A DNA stretch of 39,484 nt from JBDHUJ01 sp039809105 (GTDB lineage: Bacteria > Patescibacteriota > Saccharimonadia > Saccharimonadales > UBA4665). The first letter of the stretch is position 1, and each line of letters opens with the position of its first letter. The DNA is taken from contig JBDHUJ010000013.1 in assembly GCA_039809105.1 (NCBI GenBank), forward strand, positions 1-39,484, in the 5' to 3' direction. The translations under genes and the position numbers were made by a program. Positions 16,584-24,897 of the stretch are shown piece after piece. Under the pieces are notes generated by a model. That model was given only the letters and a program-made list of their open reading frames with translations. It did not search any database and was not told the origin of the DNA.

Positions 16584-17717
16584 ATGAACGATTCAGAACA
16601 ATCAGCAACGCCACCGGCAGCCCCTGCAGCGGTTCCGCCCGCTCAGCCTACGGTACCACTAACGCCCGCTGGCGTACCCGCTCCGGCCGGAGGAGTACCT
16701 GCAGCTCCCGCCCCCGCAGCTCCGGGCGGTTCAAACCAGACGCTCATAATCATCCTCGCCGCTGTCGGCGGCGTACTGCTGCTTGCGGTACTGTTAGCAG
16801 TTTTGTGGTTCACACTCTGGAGCCCACAGGCCCAAGCCAAGCGGCTTTCAACATCATTTATGAAGGCAATAACCACCGGCGATGTTACAAAAGCAGTTGA
16901 CCTGAGCGGTGGTAGCAGCAGCGACAAAGACTTCGTGGAAACTGCCTCCAAGAGCGTTCATGGCTCATACAAGTTGGCTGCTTCGGCCTACCAGAACGGT
17001 ACCGGCTACTACCTCTACACGCTGACCGGCGCAGACAAGGACTACGCCCGTACCATCGTGGCGAAAGACGGCGGCAAATTGCAGGTGACTTCGTTTGTCT
17101 ATAGCGACTCTAAACTGGCACTTATCCCTACCAAGGGCACTTCGTCATCAGATTCTTCATCGGACGAAACCACAACTTCCAAATCCAGCACTACCACTAC
17201 CCCCACTAGCACAACTGCTACAGCCTGTTTGGTTCAAGACGACTACAAGTGGTTGAACTACGATCAGCAACCCGACTCAGTGACCTACGACACGACCTAC
17301 GACCCAAGCGGGAGTACCTTCAACAAGACTGTGGACATGTTCTTTGAGCCGGACTCTACAAAAGAATCATCGTTCACCGATAGTTATGATGACTGGGCTG
17401 ATTTCGCAAAGCGTGCGAGTGATAAGCAATGGGTATTCCACCTAGAGGGTTCGACCTATGGTTCAGATGCTGGTACGGCGGCATCTAAGCAGCTTGCTGC
17501 GGCTCGTGCACAAAAGGTGAAGGACCAACTAGTACAGCGAGGTGTTCCGGCTACTAGAATAATCATCGAAGCACCGCATAACTACGGAACGGAAGCCCAA
17601 GATGACAGCAAGGATAAGATATACCGCCGAGTCGAAATCACGGTCGATCCGAACTGTACTGGTTCATCTAGCTCGTCATCGAGCTCAAGTTCCTCTAGCA
17701 CTACAGGCAATCGATAG
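16584..17717 (+). CDS. Membrane-anchored OmpA-like peptidoglycan-binding-type protein
   Basis: A 377-residue protein. It has a cytoplasmic Pro/Ala-rich N-terminus (1-50), a TM helix (about 54-79), a globular segment with ITTGDVTKAVDLS, a Ser/Thr-rich linker (about 180-215) and an OmpA/MotB-like domain (about 235-360). The latter contains AAARAQKVKDQLVQRGVPATRI and ends YRRVEITVDPNC, followed by a poly-serine tail. OmpA-like domains usually bind the peptide stem of peptidoglycan, which would tie the membrane to the wall. The ATG at 16584 is used; a GTG at 16578 is 4 nt from the SD and also possible. Key Asp/Arg residues fit only loosely, so binding is a family inference. Confidence 0.7.
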   Translation: MNDSEQSATPPAAPAAVPPAQPTVPLTPAGVPAPAGGVPAAPAPAAPGGSNQTLIIILAAVGGVLLLAVLLAVLWFTLWSPQAQAKRLSTSFMKAITTGDVTKAVDLSGGSSSDKDFVETASKSVHGSYKLAASAYQNGTGYYLYTLTGADKDYARTIVAKDGGKLQVTSFVYSDSKLALIPTKGTSSSDSSSDETTTSKSSTTTTPTSTTATACLVQDDYKWLNYDQQPDSVTYDTTYDPSGSTFNKTVDMFFEPDSTKESSFTDSYDDWADFAKRASDKQWVFHLEGSTYGSDAGTAASKQLAAARAQKVKDQLVQRGVPATRIIIEAPHNYGTEAQDDSKDKIYRRVEITVDPNCTGSSSSSSSSSSSSTTGNR

Positions 17718-17725
17718 CACTCACT

Positions 17726-18118
17726 ATGGTAGTTCTGGGGCTTCGGACCGACAAACCTGAGGCAGAACTATGTCTCTATGTTGACATGGTTTGCCAAGAC
17801 ACAGAAGTGTGGCAGGCGCACCGGCAGTTGGCCGAAACTATCCACCGGAAAATTCAGGAACTGCTCGAACGGAACGGCAAAAGCCTACAAGACGTGCAGG
17901 GAATCGCCTGCTTCCAAGGCCCCGGTAGTTTCACTGGCTTGCGTATAGGTCTGACGGTCGCAAACACACTGGCGTACGCGCTGGATATTCCCATTGTGGC
18001 GGCCCAGGGTGACGACTGGGCTGAACAAGCTGTCAAACGGCTCGAAGCTGGCGAGACTGACCGGCTTGCCCTGCCATTTTACGGCGCCGAAGCTCATATA
18101 ACCCCGCAAAAGAAATAG
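17726..18118 (+). CDS. tsaB: Short tRNA t6A biosynthesis protein TsaB
   Basis: A 130-residue protein carrying the TsaB/YeaZ hallmark GIACFQGPGSFTGLRIGLTVANTLAYALDIPIV. It covers only the N-terminal ASKHA half; full TsaB has about 220-240 residues. The usual catalytically silent partner role for TsaD may need only this dimerising half. The N-terminal VLGLRTDKPEAEL is a diverged version of the usual LaIdTS start. It follows the OmpA-like gene by 8 bp with no separate promoter seen, and is two genes after tsaE. Shortened TsaB is plausible for the reduced CPR genome rather than a frameshift, because no continuation appears in other frames. Confidence 0.8.
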   Translation: MVVLGLRTDKPEAELCLYVDMVCQDTEVWQAHRQLAETIHRKIQELLERNGKSLQDVQGIACFQGPGSFTGLRIGLTVANTLAYALDIPIVAAQGDDWAEQAVKRLEAGETDRLALPFYGAEAHITPQKK

Positions 18119-18131
18119 GCCGGTCAAACAC

Positions 18132-18161
18132 TTGACAGTAAGGGCGGACTACCGGTAAGCT
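18132..18161 (+). promoter_or_regulatory. Possible promoter of the sortase-anchored protein gene
   Basis: A consensus TTGACA (18132-18137) is followed 18 bp later by TAAGCT (18156-18161), a weak -10. The leader contains an AAAGGAA ribosome-binding site 8 nt before the ATG at 18210. Confidence 0.4.
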
Positions 18162-18209
18162 AAGCGTAAGCGCTACGCTAACAAAAACAACAAACAAAAG
18201 GAACGTGTC

Positions 18210-19871
18210 ATGAAACTCGTCAAACGCGTGTTCTCGGCAACATCGGCAGCGGTCATTGGCTTATCAACTTTAATGACAGTCGGGTTCACTGGTGTCGCAT
18301 CTGCGGCTGGCCTGAACTGCACCTGGACTGGCGCGACCAACAACAACTTCAATACTGCCAGCAACTGGTCCAACTGTTCCGGCGGCGTCCCCAGCACCGG
18401 CGACAATCTGGTGTTCGATGTCACAAGCCTGTCTACCAGCAAAAATCTGACGAACGATATCAGTAACCTTAGTGTGGCCACGGTAACCTTTCAGGGTACG
18501 GTTAGTGACTTGAATTACGTCACTTACACATTGAACGGCAATGCCTTCACCGTTACGAGCGGCATAGTGAACACCTCAAACACGACTGCTTCTATTGGCA
18601 ATGCACTGACCTTATCTGGCAATATAACCATAAATGCAGGGCAGTTTGTGAGTCTTAATGGGGCGGTTAACGGTAACGCGACGGTAACCAAAGCAGGAAC
18701 GGGCGGTGTTTATTTTGCTGTCGACGGTGCTTTGAGCGGTTCGCTGACTGCGAATGCCGGCAGTGTGTATGTTGGTTCTGCGGCGGCGCTCGGTTCTGCG
18801 GCTATAATACTTAATGATGGCGCCGATATACAGATTGGTGGCTGTAGTGACAACGCTACGATATTCGCGAACGACCTGATATTCCAGGGTGCGAGCTCAA
18901 GCCCTTCGGGTGACTTTCCGACTCCGAAGCTGACGACCGGTACGGTCTGTAGTGGTGGTGGAGGTGGTGGCGTGTCGGACGAGGCTTATGGTAAGTTCAG
19001 CACTAGTGACGCTACGGTCACGCTTTCCGGTACGATAACCTTATCGAGTGACGTAAGTTTCGGTGGCATGGCTAAGACTACTACCCTAAGCGGTGCATTG
19101 GCGGGCGGCAACAAGTTTACCCTGCTATCCGTATATAGCGGTAGCCTTGTAGTCAATAGTAGTAGTAACAATTCCGGTACTGCCAACGGCACCTACACTC
19201 CCGACCCGGTAAACGTGACTCTTAGCGACAGCCAGCCTACGCACAGTGTTTCTGTCGGCAACGATGCCGTCGTCGTTATCGACGGTACTCGCGGTGTCGT
19301 CAATGTGGAGGCAAACGGTACGCTCAAGGGCACGGGTACGGTTGGTGCGTTGACCGTGTTGGGTACGGTGGCGCCTGGTCACAGCCCTGGCTGTCTTACT
19401 TCGGGTGACCTAAGCCTCTCCGGCACGTATCAGGCCGAAATCGGTGGCAACGATGCCTGCACCGGCTACGACCAGCTCAAGGTCAACGGCACTGTTACGC
19501 TCAATAACGCAACTTTAAGCACTTCACTTTACAATGGTTTCCTGCCGAAACAGGGCGCGAAGTATACTATCATCGATAACGACGGCAGTGATGCCGTAAC
19601 CGGTACGTTCGCTAACCTGGCTGAAGGTGCAACATTTAAGGTAAGTGACGGTGTGTTCAAAATCAGCTACGTCGGTGGAGATGGCAACGATGTCGTACTG
19701 ACGGTCGTGACTGCTCCGACGACTCCTGACACCGGGTTCGCGTTCGTCGGTTCTAACCCGGCAGTTACCTTCGGTGCTGCCATTGTCGCTGCTGGTGCCA
19801 TCTTGATTCTGGCTCGCAAGATGCGTCCGAGTGCGGTTCGTGTCCGCGCTTCGTCGCGCCGCCGCAAATAA
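18210..19871 (+). CDS. Sortase-anchored, beta-helix-like surface protein
   Basis: A 553-residue secreted protein. The signal peptide is about residues 1-31, ending GVASAAG. A long Gly/Ser/Thr/Asn-rich region (about 35-490) has repeated LTLSGNITINAGQF- and VTLSGTITLSSDVSFGG-type strands, resembling autotransporter-associated beta-strand repeats. The C-terminus is a sorting signal: TPDTG at 505-509, a hydrophobic segment (about 518-534) and an Arg/Lys-rich tail. The next gene, 18 bp downstream, encodes a sortase, so the pair probably forms a dedicated anchoring unit. It may be an adhesin for contact with a host cell (inference). A paired-cysteine loop lies around the Gly5 stretch (VCSGGGGGGVSDE). 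Confidence 0.82.
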   Translation: MKLVKRVFSATSAAVIGLSTLMTVGFTGVASAAGLNCTWTGATNNNFNTASNWSNCSGGVPSTGDNLVFDVTSLSTSKNLTNDISNLSVATVTFQGTVSDLNYVTYTLNGNAFTVTSGIVNTSNTTASIGNALTLSGNITINAGQFVSLNGAVNGNATVTKAGTGGVYFAVDGALSGSLTANAGSVYVGSAAALGSAAIILNDGADIQIGGCSDNATIFANDLIFQGASSSPSGDFPTPKLTTGTVCSGGGGGGVSDEAYGKFSTSDATVTLSGTITLSSDVSFGGMAKTTTLSGALAGGNKFTLLSVYSGSLVVNSSSNNSGTANGTYTPDPVNVTLSDSQPTHSVSVGNDAVVVIDGTRGVVNVEANGTLKGTGTVGALTVLGTVAPGHSPGCLTSGDLSLSGTYQAEIGGNDACTGYDQLKVNGTVTLNNATLSTSLYNGFLPKQGAKYTIIDNDGSDAVTGTFANLAEGATFKVSDGVFKISYVGGDGNDVVLTVVTAPTTPDTGFAFVGSNPAVTFGAAIVAAGAILILARKMRPSAVRVRASSRRRK

Positions 19872-19889
19872 CGTAATACGGGAGGCTTC

Positions 19890-20825
19890 ATGATCCGGAA
19901 ACGGCTTCGGCTCGATATCGCAGATGCGTATCCGTCGTACGAGCGACGGCCGGTAGCCTACACGAGCCGAACCGTTGCGGCCCCAAAACCGAGCTCGCGG
20001 CCGAGTGTGAAGCCGGCAGGGCAGTTCATGGAGTTCCGGCAGGCAAAGCCGAAAAGCCGTCCGAGCGGCGTACCGGCGGCGACTATCCACGCCGCTCGCC
20101 CGAAGCGGTCCACGAAGCTTATAGCCACCCGTCCGGCAAACCATACCAAACGTGGGCGCCGCTCGTTGCGCCGGCTGGCTAGCCGCCAGAACATGCTGTA
20201 CGCCATGGCCTGCCTGGTGTTCATACTAGGCGTCGGTGTAAGTCTGAGCAGTTTTCATACGAACCGGCAGGTGGCGGCGCAGGTGTCGCACCAGACACGG
20301 AAAGACGATGACGACACCTCGGCCGCACCTTCGACCGCCAAGCCGTCTGCTAAAGACGTGTCTTCGTACGCTGTCGCACCGAATATGCCGCGCTATATCG
20401 ATATCAAGAAACTGGGCGTGCATGCCCGTGTCCTACCCATGTCGGTGACCAGCAAGAACCAACTGCGTGCGCCCGGCAATGTGTTCGACGCCGGCTGGTA
20501 CAACGGTTCGGCACTGCCTGGCCAGCCTGGCGCGATGCTGGTGGACGGCCATGTTTCCAGCTGGGAAACGAACGGCGTGTTTTACGGGCTCGGCAAGCTC
20601 GCGAAGGGCGACGCTATTACCATCACCCGCGGCGACGGCAAACAGTTTACGTACACCGTGGTGCGGAACGAAAAATATGACGCAGGCAAAGTCGACATGT
20701 CCTCGCTGATGGTCTCGGATGATACGGCCAAACCGGGGCTGAACATCATAACCTGCGCCGGCGACGTGGTAAAAGGTACGAACGAATTCGCGGACAGACA
20801 AGTCGTCTATGCAGTACAGCAGTAA
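19890..20825 (+). CDS. Sortase (class D/E/F-like)
   Basis: A 311-residue sortase. A basic cytoplasmic N-terminus (1-100) and a TM helix (102-121) are followed by a linker and the catalytic beta-barrel from about 165. The catalytic triad is visible: His221 in MLVDGHVSS, Cys289 in NIITCAGD and Arg303 in FADRQVVYA. It would cleave the TPDTG motif of the upstream protein between Thr and Gly and attach it to a cell-wall nucleophile. The unusually long basic N-terminus (about 100 residues) is odd for a sortase. A GGGAGG ribosome-binding site supports the ATG at 19890. Confidence 0.9.
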   Translation: MIRKRLRLDIADAYPSYERRPVAYTSRTVAAPKPSSRPSVKPAGQFMEFRQAKPKSRPSGVPAATIHAARPKRSTKLIATRPANHTKRGRRSLRRLASRQNMLYAMACLVFILGVGVSLSSFHTNRQVAAQVSHQTRKDDDDTSAAPSTAKPSAKDVSSYAVAPNMPRYIDIKKLGVHARVLPMSVTSKNQLRAPGNVFDAGWYNGSALPGQPGAMLVDGHVSSWETNGVFYGLGKLAKGDAITITRGDGKQFTYTVVRNEKYDAGKVDMSSLMVSDDTAKPGLNIITCAGDVVKGTNEFADRQVVYAVQQ

Positions 20826-20852
20826 CCATAACCAGCCAGGCGGGAACGATTC

Positions 20853-21632
20853 ATGCTAAAGCTCATACCGATGTTGATTCTGACCGGCCTCGCCTTCTGG
20901 CTGGCCCGCTTTCTGGTACGGCGCGACCGCGGTGCGCGCGAACCGGTCGGTGCGCTCTGGGCTGTGTTCGGGCTCGGTTTTGCCGGGGCGGTTGCGGCTT
21001 CGTTGCTGGAGCTGGCTATCCCAGCGGGGTATCTGCCGACGGACAGTAGTGTTCCACCGCCCGTAACCATGGGATTGTTGCTGGCTTCGATGGCGATAGG
21101 GCTTATAGAAGAGGCGTGTAAATTACTTCCGGCAGCACTGTTCGTATATAAAAAGCCGTATTTCAACGAGCATACCGACGGCATCATATATTTTGCCATC
21201 GCCGGGCTGGGGTTCGGCCTGCCCGAAAACCTGCTGTACGTGTTGCAGTTCGGGGCGGGCGCCGGGTTTATGCGAGTGCTGCTGACGCCATTTTTCCATG
21301 CCGCGCTGACGGCGCTCATCGGATATTTTCTGGTCCGCGTCAAACTGGACAAGGCGCCGAAATGGACGGTCGGCGTAGCTTTTCTGGTGGTGGCTGGCGT
21401 GCACGGGCTGTACGACTTCGGGTTGTTTACGGGCTTGCTTGGGTTGGTGTTGGTTTCGGTGGCGATATCTGCAGGGTTGACCGTAGCGCTCTTCGTGTAC
21501 TACGCCAAATCGACCCGGAGCGACCAGCTGCAAGGCTTGAGTGCGGTCGGCAACAATAGCTTTTGCCGGACGTGTGGTACGGCGAACCCAAAGCATTACC
21601 TCTATTGTCAACACTGTGGCAACCGTGCTTAA
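20853..21632 (+). CDS. PrsW-family intramembrane protease with C-terminal zinc ribbon
   Basis: A 259-residue polytopic protein. The PrsW motifs are present: IEEACKLLP, the DGIIYFAIAGLGFGLPENLLY block, FHAALTALIG and GVHGLYDFG, which together supply the Glu and His metal ligands in membrane helices. The C-terminus adds a double CxxC zinc ribbon (FCRTCG...YCQHCGNRA). PrsW proteases cleave membrane-bound anti-sigma factors or similar substrates. A zinc-ribbon tail is an unusual addition that may recruit a partner; the next gene also encodes a zinc-ribbon membrane protein. It has a GGCGGGAA ribosome-binding site and follows the sortase gene by 27 bp. Confidence 0.87.
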   Translation: MLKLIPMLILTGLAFWLARFLVRRDRGAREPVGALWAVFGLGFAGAVAASLLELAIPAGYLPTDSSVPPPVTMGLLLASMAIGLIEEACKLLPAALFVYKKPYFNEHTDGIIYFAIAGLGFGLPENLLYVLQFGAGAGFMRVLLTPFFHAALTALIGYFLVRVKLDKAPKWTVGVAFLVVAGVHGLYDFGLFTGLLGLVLVSVAISAGLTVALFVYYAKSTRSDQLQGLSAVGNNSFCRTCGTANPKHYLYCQHCGNRA

Positions 21633-21671
21633 ATAAGTTAAATCCAACAATAAACAACACTCGATATACCT

Positions 21672-22232
21672 ATGACATGTCCGGATTGTAAGCAACCAGT
21701 CGAAGATGCAGCGCTCTTCTGCGGCAACTGCGGGTTTCACTTGCGCGAAACAGTTGCGGCGGCCGCCGTGCCTGTCGCTGCTGTTACGCCCGTCCCGGCT
21801 CTTGCGGTTCAGCCTGCAGCTCCAGCTGCCGCGCCTGTGCAGCAGGCTGTACCGGCACCGGCCGTTCCGACGCCACCAGCGGCTCCTGCGACACCTGTTG
21901 CCCCTGTGTCCCCTGCTCCGGCCCAGCCGATTCCTGGCTACGCTGTGCCGCAGGCTTCGGCCGGGCAGAAGGGTACGCTGGAATTGGTATTCGGCATTCT
22001 TTCCATACCTGCCGCACTGATTCCGTTGCTCGGGTTCGGGTTCGGCATTGCCGCCCTGGTGGTCGGAAAAAAACATGCGGCGGGTGGAAAGTGGACTGCG
22101 CCGATGGTTCTGGGGCTCATCGGCATCGTACTTTCAAGTGTGGTATTCGTCTTCAATGTGGTGAGTCACGTGCAGCATTCCGAAACGTCCGGTGGCACGG
22201 GGTTGGTCCGCAGCATTCTGGGCAATACTTAA
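21672..22232 (+). CDS. Zinc-ribbon membrane protein (DUF4190-like)
   Basis: A 186-residue protein. It has an N-terminal zinc ribbon (CPDCKQP...FCGNCGFHL), a long Pro/Ala/Val linker (about 30-95), and two hydrophobic helices in a DUF4190-like arrangement (GTLELVFGILSIPAALIPLLG; WTAPMVLGLIGIVLSSVVFVF). The function is unknown. Similar zinc-ribbon/DUF4190 proteins are common cell-envelope proteins in Gram-positive bacteria. The start ATG lies in TACCTATGACATG without a visible SD. It shares a zinc-ribbon with the PrsW protease just upstream, so the two may work together (inference). Confidence 0.7.
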   Translation: MTCPDCKQPVEDAALFCGNCGFHLRETVAAAAVPVAAVTPVPALAVQPAAPAAAPVQQAVPAPAVPTPPAAPATPVAPVSPAPAQPIPGYAVPQASAGQKGTLELVFGILSIPAALIPLLGFGFGIAALVVGKKHAAGGKWTAPMVLGLIGIVLSSVVFVFNVVSHVQHSETSGGTGLVRSILGNT

Positions 22233-22620
22233 CATTCTCTCGCGCATTGCCATCCGCCGCGGTGTGTTCACTCCTGCGTTGTCATTCCCGCGCAGGCGGG
22301 AATCCATTCTCCTACAAACGCCATGACACTTTTGAATCGCAAAAGTGTCCAAAACTCCCCGGCTAGGCTCCAGCCATCTCGGTGCAGGTTGTCAAACCGA
22401 CAACCGTTTCGACAACTCGCCCTCGGTAAGGGCTCAGACAGTCGAAACGTTCCAACGGCTTCGCCTCGGAAGAGTTGTCAGTTTGACAACATGCAGCCGG
22501 GAGGCTTCCGAATAGCCGGCAACTAACTGGGTGGCCTGGCGGCCACGATTTGATACTGTCCGCCTGCGGCGGACGCTCCCTATTACTCTTTACTGTTTGC
22601 TTACTACTAATCGCGGGAAG
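22233..22620. other. Hairpin-rich non-coding region
   Basis: No gene is supported here. Perfect inverted repeats follow one another: 22284-22291/22296-22303 (ATTCCCGC), 22325-22334/22340-22349 (GACACTTTTG), 22387-22393/22399-22405 (GGTTGTC), 22474-22480/22484-22490 (GTTGTCA), 22531-22536/22541-22546 (GTGGCC) and 22558-22564/22568-22574 (GTCCGCC). The last is followed by CTCCC, as in the hairpin array at 3891-4457. The region separates the surface-protein block from the RNase Y operon. Confidence 0.6.
22284..22303. repeat. REP/dRS3-like palindrome
   Basis: The 20-bp sequence ATTCCCGCGCAGGCGGGAAT fits the ATTCCC-N8-GGGAAT pattern of the neisserial dRS3 element and of widespread REP sequences. 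It occurs once here in a hairpin-rich region. It differs from the palindromes flanking the RAYT gene. Confidence 0.55.
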
Positions 22621-22647
22621 TGCAGCGTGTAGCTGTCAAAATGGACG

Positions 22648-22677
22648 TTGTCAAATATCCGGCGCGTGCCGTATAGT
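22648..22677 (+). promoter_or_regulatory. Probable promoter of the RNase Y operon
   Basis: TTGTCA (22648-22653) and TATAGT (22672-22677) are separated by 18 bp. This would give a leader of about 130 nt before the RNase Y ATG, which has an AAAGGAAA ribosome-binding site. Confidence 0.45.
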
Positions 22678-22812
22678 AGTAAGCAGGAATTGTTGTTTTG
22701 GGACAACTCCACCAGTGTGATTTTATTTATTTGATACTCAGATACGAAAAAATAGGCTAGAGAAGTGATAGCGATTGCCTGTCAGCGTATCTGCTAGCCG
22801 AAAGGAAAACAT

Positions 22813-24330
22813 ATGGAAGCAGTACTTGCCGTAGTCTTGGCTGTGGTAGGTGTCGGCGCCGGATATGGCGCCAGTACCGTCGTGGCAAAACGCAAAAACG
22901 CCGAAGAGGCGAACAGAGCCGAAAAAGAACTGGCGCGTGCCAAAAAAGAAGCCGCCAAACTCGTCGACGACGCACGCGAAGAAGCCAAGAAACTGGCCGA
23001 CCAAGCCCGCAAAGACGAACAGACTCGCCGCAACGAGTTCAAAGACATCGAAAACCGCCTCGTACAACGCGAATCGAACCTCGACAAAAAGCTCGACGAA
23101 CTCGACAAGCGTAACGAAGCATTACGCAAAGGTGAGGATGAAATCGAAGCGCTAAAAAGCGAAATCCGTGACATCCGTGGCAAGCAGCAGGAAAAGCTCG
23201 AAAAAATCGCCAAACTCAGCAAGGCCGAAGCCGCCGACAAGCTCATGCAGATGACCGAACGTGACATTCGCGGCGACCTGGTAGGCTTGGTCGCAAAGCT
23301 GCAGAACGAGGCGAGGGAAGACGCCGAAGAGCAAGCCGGGCTTGTTATTGTGACGGCCATGGAACGCATGGCGAGCGAAGTTACCGCCGAGCGCACGGTG
23401 ACGAGCGTAAAGCTGGAAGACGAGGAAATGAAAGGCCGTATCATCGGCAAAGAAGGCCGCAACATACAGGCGCTGCAGCGTGCGACTGGCGTCGACATCA
23501 TGGTCGACGATACGCCTGGCTACATCGTTCTGAGTTCATTCGACCCGGTTCGCCGTGAGGTGGCCCGCCAGGCGCTGGAGCTGTTGCTGAAGGACGGCCG
23601 CGTGCATCCGGGCCGCATCGAAGAAGTCGTCGAAAAGGCGCAAAAGCAAGTCGAAAAAGACATCGTCCGGGCCGGCGAAGACGCCGCCCGCGAAGTCGGT
23701 ATCATCGGTATTCCGAAGGAAGTCCTGCACTTGCTCGGCGAGCTGAAATACCGTACTAGCTATGGCCAGAACGTGCTGAAACACAGCACCGAAATGGCGC
23801 ACATGGCCGGTAGCATCGCCGAAGAAGTCGGCGCGAATGTAAAGACCACCAAGTACGCCGCACTCGTGCACGACCTGGGCAAGGCGCTGACGCACAAAAT
23901 GGAAGGCAAGCATCACCACATATCCGGTGAAATGCTCCGCAAATACGGTGCGCCAGAGGAAGTCGCCCTGGCGGCGGAACAGCACCATGATGATGTAGAA
24001 GCTACAACGGTTGAAGCGCTCATCGTCCGTGTGGTCGACGCTATTTCCGCCAGCCGCCCTGGCGCCCGCAACATCTCTGCCGAAAACTTCGTGGAGCGCA
24101 TGAAGGAACTCGAAAACGTCGCCAACAGTTTCGATGGTATCGAAAAATCCTACGCCATCAGCGCTGGGCGCGAAGTCCGCGTGTTCGTGAAGCCGCAGTC
24201 CGTCGACGACCTTTCCGCCATCAAACTCGCCCGCGACATCGCCACCAAAATCGAGTCCAGCATGCAGTACCCCGGCACGATAAAAGTCAACGTCATCCGT
24301 GAAACAAGAGCGATTGAGTTCGCGAAGTAG
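22813..24330 (+). CDS. rny: Ribonuclease Y
   Basis: A 505-residue RNase Y. The N-terminal TM helix (about 4-25) is followed by a long charged coiled coil (30-185). Then come the KH RNA-binding domain with GKEGRNI (212-218) and the HD metal-dependent phosphodiesterase domain with H353-D354 in LVHDLGKAL and HHHISGEMLRKYG. It is the membrane-anchored endonuclease that starts mRNA decay in many bacteria lacking RNase E. Its length is typical. It heads a run with two small coiled-coil genes and ymdB, the partner gene found next to rny in Firmicutes. SD AAAGGAAA precedes ATG. Confidence 0.96.
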   Translation: MEAVLAVVLAVVGVGAGYGASTVVAKRKNAEEANRAEKELARAKKEAAKLVDDAREEAKKLADQARKDEQTRRNEFKDIENRLVQRESNLDKKLDELDKRNEALRKGEDEIEALKSEIRDIRGKQQEKLEKIAKLSKAEAADKLMQMTERDIRGDLVGLVAKLQNEAREDAEEQAGLVIVTAMERMASEVTAERTVTSVKLEDEEMKGRIIGKEGRNIQALQRATGVDIMVDDTPGYIVLSSFDPVRREVARQALELLLKDGRVHPGRIEEVVEKAQKQVEKDIVRAGEDAAREVGIIGIPKEVLHLLGELKYRTSYGQNVLKHSTEMAHMAGSIAEEVGANVKTTKYAALVHDLGKALTHKMEGKHHHISGEMLRKYGAPEEVALAAEQHHDDVEATTVEALIVRVVDAISASRPGARNISAENFVERMKELENVANSFDGIEKSYAISAGREVRVFVKPQSVDDLSAIKLARDIATKIESSMQYPGTIKVNVIRETRAIEFAK

Positions 24331-24338
24331 AAAGTACA

Positions 24339-24617
24339 ATGACTAGCATGAGCGAAGATGCTGAGGAGAAGATTGCCAGCCTGCGAAACCAGCTGGAAGC
24401 TGTGCCTGCTTTGCCGGAAGGACATAGCCAAACTGTCGACCAGAGAATCACCGAAGTTCAGGCGGCGATTGACAGGCTGTCTGCTGAGCGTGACAAAATA
24501 GCAGCGAAAGAAGTTATTACCGATGCGGACCGTATGATGTACGGGTTCCGTCAGGACGCTATACGCCGCCAGTTGAAACAGCTTGAAAGCCTGATGGCCG
24601 ACAGGAATTCTGACTAA
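24339..24617 (+). CDS. Small coiled-coil protein of unknown function
   Basis: A 92-residue charged, mainly helical protein (KIASLRNQLEAVPALPEG... ITEVQAAIDRLSAERDKIAA). I do not recognise a family. It lies 8 bp after the RNase Y stop and 1 bp before the next small gene, so it is part of the same operon. An alternative ATG occurs at 24348. It could be an accessory subunit of the RNase Y complex, by position only. Confidence 0.65.
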   Translation: MTSMSEDAEEKIASLRNQLEAVPALPEGHSQTVDQRITEVQAAIDRLSAERDKIAAKEVITDADRMMYGFRQDAIRRQLKQLESLMADRNSD

Positions 24618-24618
24618 T

Positions 24619-24897
24619 ATGGACGCAAGTAATCCGGAAGTACGGCAGGAGCTGGAACGGTCTTTGAAATCCTTGGCATGGATACGTAACGAGACCAAAC
24701 AAAGATTGGACGAAGTCAACGGCCTGTTGAAGGAAGCCGATGTGGAGTTCCAGTCCGGCAAAATTGCACCGGACTTGTATTCCCGCAAGAGACAAGGTCT
24801 AGAAACAAGCCGCGAAACCGTCCTCGACACTTTGCGCATAAACCAGCGCCATCGCACGCTCGTCATCAGCTGGCTTCAGGAAGCTGACCGAACGTGA
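24619..24897 (+). CDS. Small helical protein of unknown function
   Basis: A 92-residue charged helical protein (ELERSLKSLAWIRNETKQRLDEVNGLLKEADVEF) with no recognisable domain. It has the same length as the preceding small protein but I see no clear sequence similarity. Its stop overlaps the ymdB start by 4 bp (GTGA context), so it is translationally coupled to ymdB. Confidence 0.65.
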   Translation: MDASNPEVRQELERSLKSLAWIRNETKQRLDEVNGLLKEADVEFQSGKIAPDLYSRKRQGLETSRETVLDTLRINQRHRTLVISWLQEADRT

